Below, piece after piece: positions 42,624-55,897 of a DNA stretch of 64,000 nt. The stretch is taken from contig NC_021673.1 in NCBI RefSeq assembly GCF_000247815.1, positions 52,150,138 to 52,214,137 of the forward strand, given 5' to 3'. Numbering within the stretch: position 1 is the stretch's first letter; each line of letters begins with the position of its first letter. A program made the translations under genes and the position numbers. Source of the stretch: Ficedula albicollis (Eukaryota > Chordata > Aves > Passeriformes > Muscicapidae). Under the pieces are notes generated by a model. The model was not told the DNA's origin. It saw only the letters and a list, made by a program, of their open reading frames with translations, and did not search any database.

Positions 42624-43852
42624 AAAATTATAACAACAACATATCAAATCTACATGCAAGGTGCTTTTCTATAGCAGTAAATAAGGCATGTCTCCAGTGG
42701 ACGAAAATTACTCTTCATTTCCCCCAGTAAGTGTCTTCAAGTCATTCTCTTTTCACAGAGGAATAAAAATTGTTCACATAGTTTGACTAAAATGTTTTAT
42801 ATTTTGGTCACAGATTTTCATTATGCTTTGAATTTTGTTTGAAATTCTAATGAGAAAATTTTTAAAGCAATACTTGGTTTTTTACATAATTTCAATATTC
42901 CATTTCAAAAACTAAGATTCTTGGGAGTTTCATTTTAAAAAAATATTTTGTTATACTATCCCACTTTCGAATATCTCATTAAAAATTCTGTGCATAACCT
43001 GGAAATTATATTAACTTGAAACAGGAAAGTATTTTAATCAACTTACATAATTCCAACCAAAATTTTTAAAAATAGATTTGCTCTACAATACACGATTGCT
43101 ACCAGAATGTCATACTATGAAAAATATAATTTAATCCGCTTTCCAAAAAGTTTACTAATTACTGTGATGAAATTACTCAGATGAAATTATGAAATTATTA
43201 TTCCTCCAGTTTTTAAATTTATTTTCTTCTCCTCTCAAAAATTATAACAACGACATATCAAATCTACATGCAAGGTGCTTTTCTATAGCAGTAAATAAGG
43301 CATGTCTCCAGTGGACGAAAATTACTCTTCATTTCCCCCAGTAAGTGTCTTCAAGTCATTCTCTTTTCACAGAGGAATAAAAATTGTTCACATAGTTTGA
43401 CTAAAATGTTTTATATTTTGGTCACAGATTTTCATTATGCTTTGAATTTTGTTTGAAATTCTAATGAGAAAATTTTTAAAGCAATACTTGGTTTTTTACA
43501 TAATTTCAATATTCCATTTCAAAAACTAAGATTCTTGGGAGTTTCATTTTTAAAAAATATTTTGTTATACTATCCCACTTTCGAATATCTCATTAAAAAT
43601 TCTGTGCATAACCTGGAAATTATATTAACTTGAAACAGGAAAGTATTTTAATCAACTTACATAATTCCAACCAAAATTTTTAAAAATAGATTTGCTCTAC
43701 AATACACGATTGCTACCAGAATGTCATACTATGAAAAATATAATTTAATCCGCTTTCCAAAAAGTTTACTAATTACTGTGATGAAATTACTCAGATGAAA
43801 TTATGAAATTATTATTCCTCCAGTTTTTTAATTTCTTTTCTTCTCCTCTCAA
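42624..43852. repeat. Near-identical tandem duplication of about 613 bp
   Basis: Copy A, 42624-43236, begins AAAATTATAACAACAACATA. Copy B, 43237-43852, begins AAAATTATAACAACGACATA and follows without a spacer. By eye only a handful of differences exist: ACAAC against ACGAC, one base in a T/A run near 42935 against 43550, and changes close to the right end (TTTAAATTTATTTTC against TTTTTAATTTCTTTTC). Identity is therefore about 99 per cent. The unit itself has no coding or family-repeat content. Confidence 0.97.
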
Positions 43853-45035
43853 ACTTTCAATTTTTGGAACATTATGTTCTCTTTGAAACAAATTATATTA
43901 ATAATAAAAATTTTAATTTTACCATTAGATAGGAAGAACTCTTCTGCAGATTTCTACTCCTCTGATAACACAAGGAAGTCTCATTTAACACTAGCTTTTC
44001 ACAGATGAGATGATACATTATATTCACCAAAAAAGTGTAAACCAGAGATTAATAGTAAATACATCCAATAAGAACAGAGCTTTTGGAGCCAGGTTCCTCT
44101 AATTGGGAACAGTGGGTCAATCTCCTAGTCTTAGAGCATTTTCTTTGCAGAAATATCACTACAAGAAAAACATGCAGTAATTTTTATGTTAAATAGTGGC
44201 AAGGATCTGGAAATGAATTAATAAATTAAAACAATTTTTTTAACATTTCACCAAAGCCTTAACTGTTTTGGGCGTTTTTATTACACTGTTGAATTACTAT
44301 ATTTCGACTATTACTTGTTTTTCTCCCTGAAAAAATTAATTCTTTCTCTGGAAGAAAGAACTGAGCTTTACCTGGCTTAATCTTTCTGTTCTACTGCAAG
44401 CACAGTCTGCAACAGCAGTATTGCATGACGAATCAGTCAGGAGTGAAAGATGGGTTCTCGGTACATTTACGTTAAAATCATGCTGAGCCACCCTCTGGAA
44501 GAGACTGGCTGGGATGATTACTGGATAACTGAGGGACTTCCTGTTGGGACTGTGAGCAACCATCTATGCATCTTCAATTAACTCTTTGGCCTGAAGGCAT
44601 GAATATATACTAAGCTCCACAAACTCTCTTGAAAAACTGTGAGAAGTTTACACAAAAATCTAAGCTCTCCCTTTAATTTATCTGTAAATTGAGCCCTGGG
44701 TTCAATCCTGAACTCTGCTCCACCAAAATTAGTGAAACCAGTGGGATTCTTCTTGCAGCCAGACTCAGAATGCAGGGAGGGAGGACCTTCCTCTTCCAGT
44801 CCTTCTAGGAAGACTCTTGTGCTAGGAAGATAACGCAGCAGAAATGAAGGACAGATGTGTACCCATGGCCAGTGGTGGGCTTTCTTTCCCAGGTCCTGCT
44901 TCCTACACAGCTGCAGACAGCTGTGGCACGCTCCCCCTCCAGGCAAGCCCAGCACAAGCTGCCCATCTAGGGAAGAGTTCCCAAGTCTCCAGGACCACCT
45001 CCATCCCAGAAGGCACAACACAAGAATAGACAGAG
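43853..45035. other. Non-coding sequence with a 160-codon minus-strand open frame of doubtful meaning
   Basis: The minus-strand frame 44578-45060 is the longest non-repeat ORF in the window. It has no recognisable domain, and it extends into the 72-bp duplication. The local sequence (44840-45030) is somewhat GC-richer than average, which lengthens chance frames. I do not call a gene. Confidence 0.5.
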
Positions 45036-45179
45036 CAAAGATGCTGTACCTCCTGGGCAAAAGAACACCTAAAACACTGTTTTAGCTTGCACTGATGAGG
45101 AAGACACCAAAGATGCTGTGCCTCCTGGGCAAAAGAACACCTAAACCACTGTTTTAGCTTGCACTGATGAGGAAGACAG
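45036..45179. repeat. 72-bp tandem duplication
   Basis: Units 45036-45107 and 45108-45179 share CAAAGATGCTGT, CCTCCTGGGCAAAAGAACAC and GATGAGGAAGACA, with about two to three differences (GTACC against GTGCC, AAAACAC against AAACCAC). Confidence 0.95.
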
Positions 45180-48100
45180 TTTTCTTGAGAAAAACTGAGA
45201 TCTGCTGAAGGGAAATGGCAAATCTTAGAGAGATTCCCTGCCACACATCATATGGAATTTAATTAGAGTTGCTGTCCATCCCTTTTGAGTCTTTTTTCCA
45301 ATAGTAGACATTTTAATTCATATTTCTTTCTCATAAAAATAAAAAAATACGGAGGCATTTACATAGAGCAAAGATTTTGGCATCGTGACTTTGTTCTTTG
45401 AGTGGACTCTCAGCATTTTTATTTCATTTCCTCATCTATGAAAGATCATTCCTGACACAAACTCATCCCAATCAAATAATTTTCAGAAACTAAATTATAA
45501 TCTAGAACATGTAATTTATGAGCCCAAATTTTATAATTTTTATAATTTTCTTCTCAAGCCTATGGTGTATTACATTTTCTTATTTTTCCTGTCTTCAAAG
45601 AGAAGACTATTTTCACATATTTTTTTATTCATATTTTACCAGTGTTTTGGAGGCATTTTTCTGGTGTAGACACCGTTAAAGAACACATGTAGTATTTTAT
45701 CAGAAACATTGTTCCATTAAAAATTTAAACATTTAAAAACCCCAAAATTTAGTGATTGAAATCACTGTTATTAGGCTTTAAATAAGTACACATATTATAA
45801 TCCTGCTGTTGAATGTGCTGCAGTAGTAATCAAAGATCATTTTGCTATTGCCTACAAATGGAAACAGAAGATGCCTTTATACAAGCCAGTCTGTTTATAC
45901 GAGAGTATTTTGTTCATGTACTCACTCATCCAATGTAAATATTTAAATCCCTTGATTTAAATCCTTTTAAAAATTAAATCCTGTGAAGTAAAACTAGTAA
46001 GAAGCATTTCTGTCTCCTCACCTTTCTTCCTATTCTAAAAAAATGGCATCAAAAAACAGATTTCCAGAATAACACAAGCAAGAAGTTTTAAAGTACTTAA
46101 ACACTTCACAGTAACTTCAAGTTATTTCCTGACTTGCACGAAGACAACTGTAGTGATTTGAAGAGATTTCAGTATCTTCATCATAATACAAGGAAAGATT
46201 ATAGAAGATGGAAATTATGAGCCTCATTTAAGCAAATTCATTAACATAATTCCTGGATTTTTTATCTTTTAATCTGAGGCTGAGTATTTTAAATATTATT
46301 AAATATTAATAGAAAAATGCTTTTGGTTTATTAATGGTAGAAGAAGGTTGTCACCACTTTTAAGAGTTGCTCCAGTTACTCTGTCTAAACCACTATTTCT
46401 CAAGACAAAAACCTATATCAAACTAACGAGTATTTATCAAGCAATGATTCCATCATTCACTCCAGAGAAAAATCTCTCACTTTTGCTGTCATATATGTCA
46501 TCTTCTGCCAAGAAAAGCAGATATTAGACATTCTCTGAGCAAGAGCATCCTCCATGATAAATTATATTTTCTTCTAACACTACTTGTCAAAAAAAAAACA
46601 ATTTAGGCCAACTGTATTATAAGTCAACATCTAAAGCAAAACCCTAACTCTACAGCTTTTCAAGACAATGAAGAACAAATACTTCAGGTGAAATACTATG
46701 AAGCAACGCCTACGCCCTACCCAGCCTCACATAAAGCAGCAACAAATATTGTGTGAAAAATCTAGGACAAAGTGTATCTGCAATAGAGCTGCAGAAATTA
46801 CTCGGTCACAGACATAACTGAGGTAATTTTCAAATATCAGGTTGTAGTACCAACATGGTTATTACAATGCACAGCTCAGTTAGGGACCATTTATCCTCCC
46901 AACACAGTATTTTGGCAGCTGCAGTGTAAGTGTACCGTAACTATCCTTCTTTTTTGAATGCTGTTGAAGTATATTTTAGGTACATGTTCCATGTATATAT
47001 CAGTACAGTTTTCTTACAACAGCTAAATATTTCTATCACCTATGAAGTAAATATACTGTGATACAAATGTAGTAGTACATTGTGAGACTTTCTGTACTGA
47101 TATTAAGGTTATCATTGCAGCAGATTTGATGGTTTCTAAAACTGACCTGACCATAATTTTGAATACTATGATGTTAATATTGCTGATAGAAAAAAACCAG
47201 ATTTTTTTAACTCTTCAAATACAACCACATATTTGAAGACATTGCTTTAAGAAAGATTAGCAGCGGACAAATAACATTGTGGGATCTTCAAGACACACTG
47301 TTTTTTTGCTATAGTCTCTGCAGGCTAGCCTATCAAGCTTGACAAAGATATTTTTTTCTTGGAGATACTACTAAAGAATCTTGTCACACAAATTCTCCTT
47401 CCTCTTCTTTGAACCAGAGAATAGACCAGAAGAAGGCCCATCAGTTGAGATAAGAGTATGAAGAGTGTTATCTATCATTCTTCAACAAGGCAAGCCCAAA
47501 AAAACAAATAAATGAGTCATCTTTACTGAAATAAAGCTAAATTCCTTTACATCTGCAAATGAATTTACCTGAATGCATCCAGAAAGGTATTTCTCAATTC
47601 AGAAAAAATTTAGAAGTGTGCAAAGCTCTAATTATTGCCTCAATGTTGGACTTACATTCTTATCTCACTAATGTTATCATATCTGCAGGCCTGTATTGAT
47701 TTTCATTACCTCAGGATCTGGTTTTGCAGAGGTTTCAACCCTGGACATGCCTGCTAAAAATATTAATATAGATAAAAATTGATGGGGTTTTGGATGCCCT
47801 ACTGCTACTGAAGGAGGAAAATTTTGAAAGGTTTTTCAATCTAAAATTTATGTCATCCATTAAAAGAGTCTACTTTCTATAATTATAGCTGTGGGGGAGG
47901 AGGGTTGCCATACATCATGATGCCAGTATATCATCTCAAGAAACCAACATAACAAGCTTTTGCAAGTTTAATCATGGAGGACCTTTCCCTTCCTTTTCAT
48001 TTCCCTTTCTTTTCCTTCAAATCCTGCATGAATCACTGATCAGTTGTTTGGTTTCAGTTTCATTAAAGATGATTCATCATTGAAAAAAAAACATGTGAAA

Positions 48101-48384
48101 AACAGTCAAATGCAAACAAATATAAAGGTGAAATCTGCAGAGGTGAAAATTGGTGAAGATATTCAGAATTCATTAGTGATTTAGTGACTAGTGATAAAGG
48201 CTTATTTTTGATGAAGATTTGTCATGCATTATAGATTTAAATTCTCCACTGATGAATTAAAAAATGTTTGAATATTTAATGAATCGGAGGTTGAAGTCAC
48301 ATGCCAAGACACAATTCAGAGCACTGGCCTTGTAATGTGGATTCAGGTAACTTCATTAATTTCTTCTCTTTGTCTGCCTGGCAG
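45180..48384. other. AT-rich non-coding sequence, nothing recognised
   Basis: No ORF above 60 codons occurs over most of this stretch and no family repeat was recognised. The last 250 bases are complex and may belong to the element discussed at 48385. Confidence 0.55.
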
Positions 48385-48509
48385 GCATGCAGGATTGTCA
48401 CCTGTGTGAATTTCATTGCCAGTGTGAACACGCAGTCCTGAGCCCTAGAAGGTTGTAGCAAATGAAAACTCTGTCCTCAAATTGGGCTGTCCTGGCCTTT
48501 AATGTGGAG
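48385..48509 (+). other. Candidate exon or conserved non-coding element (weak)
   Basis: A pyrimidine-rich tract ending CTTTGTCTGCCTGGCAG (acceptor-like, AG at 48383-48384) precedes 125 bases that end GTGGAG before GTAATC (donor-like, GT at 48510-48511). All three forward frames contain a stop, so it could only be a terminal coding or non-coding exon. One frame starts with ATG at 48387 and runs 23 codons, cysteine- and histidine-rich. Splice-like pairs occur by chance often, so this is a pointer only. Confidence 0.15.
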
Positions 48510-49473
48510 GTAATCAGACTCTTCTCAATTTGAAAATGTACCATCTGGAGCTCCTTTTTGGTTCTGCTCCCAGTAGTAGGGAGAGGTCCAGCATGTCTTC
48601 TACCCCTTTGGGAAGGTTTTAGGTCTGCAATGACTGCTGATTTATGCTAGAACACTTATAAGTAAGGTTCTGGGACATGCAGTGGATGCACTCCATGTGC
48701 AAAATTAGAAGTGCTAAGTTTAGGATCTACTAGGATTCCCAGTTGCCATAGGCAGCTCATCCTAGTGTAATCTCACCAATGAGAGTCACCGATCACCTTG
48801 AAACTTAGAACTGGGGCCTTCCTTTACCTGTATACAGGGACCAACAGCCCGAGAATTTTTAATTTTCCAGCTGTCAGGTCCCTTTCTGACTGGTCAGTTC
48901 TATAATAAACAATGGTAGGTAATGTGGTTGGAGGTACTCACCAGAATGGTAATTGTAGAAGAAAGTAAAAACAAGATGGATTCTTACTGGTATCAAATTC
49001 AAATAATTTTGAAAAATTTTGTTTTATTTTAAACTAATGAAATAAAGTCAACATGACTTATTTTGTGACTTATTCACTCAAGACTGTTGTGTGAACTCTA
49101 ACCTTAATTGCTGTGAAAAAAGAGGCTTTTTAACAAATGGAGTGCATTCAAACAGGGGTTAGAATGTTTCCAAACTTCCTTATAGACCTCTTCTCACTTT
49201 GTCCCACCTCCTTCCTTACAGCTTTCTAACAGCTTTTGCAGTGTTCAGGTGAGAGCAATTAAAGAGGGGATTTTAAAAGTCGCATAAGAAGGATTATAAT
49301 GGCAATAAATTAATACATACATATAAAATAATAACTTAAGGAATTATTTGTTATTAACATCACACTGCTGAAGTTAATTAAGATGACATCTTTACATATT
49401 GCCATTTTTGATGGTTTTTTTGGTCTTGCTGTATCACCTCTGAGGGGTTAATGGCATCTAAATACATATATTT

Positions 49474-49500
49474 AGAGAGAGATAGATATAGATATAGATA
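49474..49500. repeat. GA/GATA-type short tandem repeat
   Basis: An AGAGAGAGATAGATATAGAT-type sequence with mixed 4- and 6-base units. Confidence 0.8.
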
Positions 49501-50586
49501 AATATTTAAATGCAAATATTGCCCATAACTGCTGTTAGCAAGTCAGATAAAAGATGAGACCACTGTTCAAGCCTGAACATATCTTGCTATAAATTGTTAG
49601 TTCTTTTTGTGATATGTTGTCTATCCTTATACAATAAAAGAACAACAATAGTATTCAAACTGTATTTAAAAAGCTGTAAAGAAACAAATCGCATTTTAAA
49701 TGACCATTAAGAAACATTTAAAATTGCAAGATCAATTCGGCAGCTGAAAAGAAGAATGAAATCCTGCCACTAGACCCATCCAAAACTGAGCTATGAAATG
49801 GGCCGGAAAATATACTGCTGAACTCTTTGCCAATAGGGAAACATATTAAATCAATGAAAGAATATTTGGGTAATTAAATTTTTATAACCTGAGGTAAGAA
49901 AAAGAATGTGATTTGTCATAAACAATGAGCATTGTGTTCCAAGTTTTTGATGAAATAATCAAAGCCAAAATATGAGTGCTCCTTCCTGTATTCTTCATCT
50001 TCCTCTGTGTATCCATCCCTAAGAGATGATCTCTCAATTTTCTGTCAGTATCAGAGGAACTTGTATCTCATATACACAGAATACGTGCTCCGAGGTTTTT
50101 CCAATAAATGTCTTTTCTATTGACAAATACAAGTTCATCAAAAAGTAATATGTATCAGGATAATGTGGCTGTAGTTGCAATTCAGCATAAGAGAAAAAAC
50201 AATTCAATAGCATGGATCACTGTTGGAATACTTTTGGGAAAAACATTTCTTACAAACATTTTTAAATTAAAAGTTTAATTTTATAAACAGCTTTCAGATT
50301 TAAAAGTTTTGAAGTCCTAGTTTAATATATTGATATTAGCTAAAGGAAACATTGAGGTCATTTAGAATAAAAAATCCAGAGAAGTGTGTTTCATTCCTCT
50401 TTTTAAACAGGGGAAAAAAAGATATTTTCTATGAAACTAAGAATGAACTTCTCATTATTTCTGCTATATTTATACATCGCTGCATATTATGCTACATCAA
50501 GTCTCTATATGTTGTCTTCTGCTTTAAGCATATTAGCAAGGATGTGATAAAGAGAAATGGGTTCATCAAATTCCTGGATGAGAACA

Positions 50587-50665
50587 AATATACACATATA
50601 CACATACAGACATATGAGAATTGAGTCATATATATATGTCATATACATATGAGTGATATATATTG
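50587..50665. repeat. AT/CA-rich tract with palindromic segments
   Basis: Repeated ATATACACAT and ATATATATGTCATATACATA segments can pair with themselves. It is likely a decayed AT/AC microsatellite. Confidence 0.7.
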
Positions 50666-53600
50666 CCATGGATTATAACAGAAATCAATAAGACTTACTT
50701 ATCTTTGATTTTTCAAATGGTTTAACTGGGTCACCATATTCAAAATAAATTAATGGCAGACAGGCATGGAGTTGGACCTCCTTATGTTCACTTCCTTAAA
50801 TACTAAGCTAAAAGCTAAGTCTTATTTTGTTCAGCATAAATTTCTTGTTAATGTGAAAATAAATTGAAATCAGAGAGATTAGAAAGATTATTTCATTTAG
50901 AATGAAATATTAGTGATACTATTGAAATCAAGTTCAGTTATCAAAGCATTTTCCCATTCACACAAAAGTTCTAACCCTTAATTTAGGCAAATGAGTACTG
51001 TGTTTTCTGGATTCTGGAAGGAAAAGTGCCTGACCAAAGTCTGGCAAAATCTTTAAATATGTGCTTCATCTAAATGATCCCATTGTATTCATTTGCTCAC
51101 AGGATGTGGGGAAAGCATTACTGAAGTCACAAGGGCAGCATTATCAATAGGATATAAGACGTTTATCAGTGTAGTTTTAAAAATTATATGTCTGTCAGGA
51201 AATCATTTGATGCTTCATTACCAAAACCTGGTTACATGCTATCTCTAATGTCTATCAAATATAGATATTGATTAAAATTCTTCTTTTTCAGACTTCCTGC
51301 TCAGTTATGCCCTGCTCAGCATGCAACATTTGGTGTCAAATGATTACAATGTCTTGAAATAAATGCACGCCTTGTAAGACATATTAAGGAGGATGAACAT
51401 ATGGCCTGCATATTCAGACACTTATTTTAGGTTGCATGCCTTACATACACATTCGTCTCTAGTAGAAATAAAAGCACCCAGGATAAAAATGTGAATACTA
51501 TTTTCTGCAGAGTCTACTTTAAAGTTACAAAATAATTTTTCTACATTAAGCACTAAAAGCTTTAAATACTTTAAGAAAACTATAAGTCTGTTTCAATTTA
51601 GAATATTGTCATCCATCAGCAATCTCTTGAACAAACAAAATGCATTTATTACTTGTTTCATATTCATAAACCCTATTGGTTTGATTAAAATGTTTTCTGA
51701 GTACAAAGCACAGATTTTTTCCATAACTAAGCCTGAATTTAACATGCAAATATCTTCTAGCCATGACTTATGGTGAAAAAATGACTTAAAGAGGAAAAAA
51801 ATGGGCCATAATTTACATCTTATCTAGTTTTCCCTATCAAAAAATCAATTGATGCCAGAGGGTGAACAGGATGTTTAAAGTTCCATATTCCAAGGATTTT
51901 CAATGTTTGCATAATACATGTGAGAACCCTCCCACAGAATTCCTTTTATCATATTAGTTCCACAAACCAGTTTATCTGTGTGCATTGTTCACACGGAAAA
52001 AAATCTCATTTATTTATAATTGCCTAATCAACTGAAACTTAATTGCATTATGCTGTAAGGACCTTTGATGAAGTTTTAGAAATCTCCAAAACATTTATAA
52101 TTTGAGGCCTTAATTAACAAGATAAAACCCCAAACTTCTGAAGAAGAAAAAAAGTTGGTTTTGATTTGCTTTATACAAACTATGTGATATATTCTCATCA
52201 CGGCTTCAATTTTCTGTTTATATAGTAAAAAGCATTAAGTATGGAGACTTTATTATAAGGAGGAGTTTAAAGGCATCCATGAAACATAAGCATATTTTCT
52301 GACATTTAAATTTCCAATTAAAAAAACTCATTGATTAAGTTAATTTTCCAAATAAAATGTTTAGAATTCAAAATTGCTTACCAGTTTATAGAGAACTTGA
52401 TATAACAAAAGATTTCATTGCTGAAATAATATTTTTGAAAAATAAAATATTTCTCCATGCAAATATGTTTCTAGAGTGGATTGAGCTGTGAATCTTTTGA
52501 AATCAACAGTGCCTTGAAAACGTAAAGCAGAAATAAATTATTTAGGAAATCACAAGCAGCAGTTCAGAAGGAGAGAAATAATACTGGGTGACAGCATAAC
52601 TAGTCTCAAATATGAACATTGCATACCAATGCACATAGGAGAAAAAAGCCAGTCCCAGTGTACGAGCCTTTTGGACCTGTCATGACATGGAAAAGTATCA
52701 AATAAAAAATGTATGGAATTATGCTCTCTGATCTTTTCATAACAACACCAGCAGTGCTAAACAGAAATAAAGCCTAGGAGGATATTTGCACAGATATCTG
52801 TTTTATTAACTCTTCCCTTTCTACTTCCCTTTCTATCTGTACTCTTATACCAAGTTTAGGGGAAATTCAGACAAGATGGATGTTTTCCAAAATTCTTACT
52901 GGAAGGTAGCGAATTTTCTGACCTGTAAATAAACCCTTTTAAGTAGAGTGTTACATATATGGAAATACTTAAATTTTTTTTTTTAAATTCCTAAACTTGT
53001 TAAAATACAAGGGGGAAAAAAAGACAAGAAAAACAGGGGGAAAAAAAGGTAAAGGAACACCAATATTCATTTTATTATGTAATTCCTACATAAAATAGAT
53101 TTTGTCTGATGCACTCTGGTCATGAATAATGAATTTACCATACTGAGCAAGTTCAGTAGAATGTAATTAATTTAGGTTGCCTATATGGCCTAGCATCTGA
53201 GAACTCTCATAGGCTAACTTGCTCTTTTAACCCAGAACAAAGAAATTGTTACATAGTTTTCTGTTTCAAGAAAGAGAGGATAGGCTTATCCTTTACTGAA
53301 ATGAGGAGTTCACAATAAGCCTTTCAAGTTCAAGAAATGATACTCAGCCCAACAAAAAGGTGTTTGCATTTCTAAGTAAACCACATATTAATTTGGTGTT
53401 ACAATCAATGAAGAAGTAACTATATTGGATATACACGTTGGATAGGAAAGAATTAAAACTGTCTGAAGATTTTGAAACTTCAGAGGAAAATTTGCCTGCG
53501 AGAAGTAAAATATTAGACCAAGAAAAGTAAACTCTGATGAAGGAATTTTAAAGGGGAGTTTCGTTTACTAGGATAAAACTGAAGACATAATTACACAATC

Positions 53601-55119
53601 TGCTTCTCTGCCGGACACCATGTTAAGATCACAGCTGAAGGAGAAAGAGGATTTTCTGGTTTACAAGTAATTTAAATATAATTTTCTTTCAATTCTTTTC
53701 TAGTCTGTTATTGAATTTCAATACCTTGTATTGTCAGTTTATGATGCTATTAATTCTTCTATTTGGACATTATTTTACCCTCACTGGAGTTTAAATTGTC
53801 TATTGTGATGGGTAATCGCAAGGTATTCCTCACCAAAAGTCACAAAATAGGGTAAGAAAGCACTAAGCAAGATAAGATTCTTTTTATGTACTTCATAGTG
53901 TTTGAAGTCTAAATGAAAGGGCGATTTAATACTGTATGAGATACAGGAGGTATACCAGATGCTTTAGGCAAAATAATTTAGAAACACATCTACTTAAAAG
54001 AGGAAGTTGCAATAAAACATTTCCACACCATTGACTGTAGGTTGTGCACATATTATATAAAGAATCCATGATGAAGCAATGCTTGCCATAATAAAACTGC
54101 ACATTCCAGATTGCAGCCAGGAAGCGCTGACAGACTATAGGGCTCTTGATACTGAATATGCTTCAGAGTTGTGTTTCAAATTCCTAAAGCTGAATTTAGG
54201 AGGTTTTCAAGACAGCAGAAATTACTTTGCAGTAAAACTAACGGTGCGTGCCTGTTTTGTACACAAGGGAGAGAAGGAGGCAGCGCAGCAGAATTGGAAT
54301 GACTCATAGCCCAAAAGGCAAGACTACGGGAGTTACAGTTTGCTAATGAGCTTCTCCTGTGAGAAGGGGACTCTATCATTTGAGACCTAGACAGAATTTT
54401 CCTCAAGAATAGGGATAAGTTTGTGTGCCTTGCATCCTGTTTTGAAATTTACATGAGTAAATTATATAAATGTATAAACAACTGTCAAATGTTTTGAACA
54501 TAGAGCTTTTGAAGGTGTTGTGTTGATGCCAATGAAAGAGAAGCAGAGCCTCTAATAGCTTTGAAATAGCTGTGTCGAGGAATTTAATAATGTCTACAGA
54601 TCAGTGCTTGTCAAATTAAATTCCAGACACTCAAAGAATAAACCCTACTCAAGAAGTTTTCCTGAGCTCACTCCTTCAACTGGAGGGGAGAAACACACAC
54701 ACCGAACAGATGCAAACAACACGAATTAAAAAACAGTGATTAAACTTCATGTGACTCTGCCATACTTTTTGAGTGAAGATTGTATTTTGCCCAGAATACC
54801 TTTAACAAAGCACCTGCAATTAACTTTCTGTAATTGACACTACTTCTCATGCTGTGTTTCTGTCTTGGCATTGTTTTCTTCACACACACCCTCCGTAATT
54901 GCAATAATAAAAAGTATGTGAAGGGGTGAATGTGGAAGTGGCAGAAAGGTGCAAAACACAGGGAGTCCAGGATGTACTTGTCTTTTTAGGACATTTGGAG
55001 AGTTATAATTCAGGATGGCATTTTTCTGCATTTTTTGTCTTAACTATTTAAGCTACTGTAGCACACATTCTCATTTAAGCTACATCCACACTGGCCCATT
55101 GAAATACTGGCTGTGACCA

Positions 55120-55897
<778 letters not shown>

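Larger units (their letters stand above)
48510..55119. other. Long AT-rich non-coding stretch
   Basis: Small simple-sequence tracts occur at 49474-49500 (GATA-like) and 50587-50665 (alternating AT/CA, partly palindromic). Longer ORFs are absent, and short frames (50352-50624, 54079-54309) have no domains. Confidence 0.55.

Noticed and set aside
44578..45060. 160-codon minus-strand frame with a hydrophobic start
   Set aside because: No domain, no family resemblance and no supporting splice or promoter context. It overlaps a tandem duplication and a locally GC-richer patch that lengthens chance frames.
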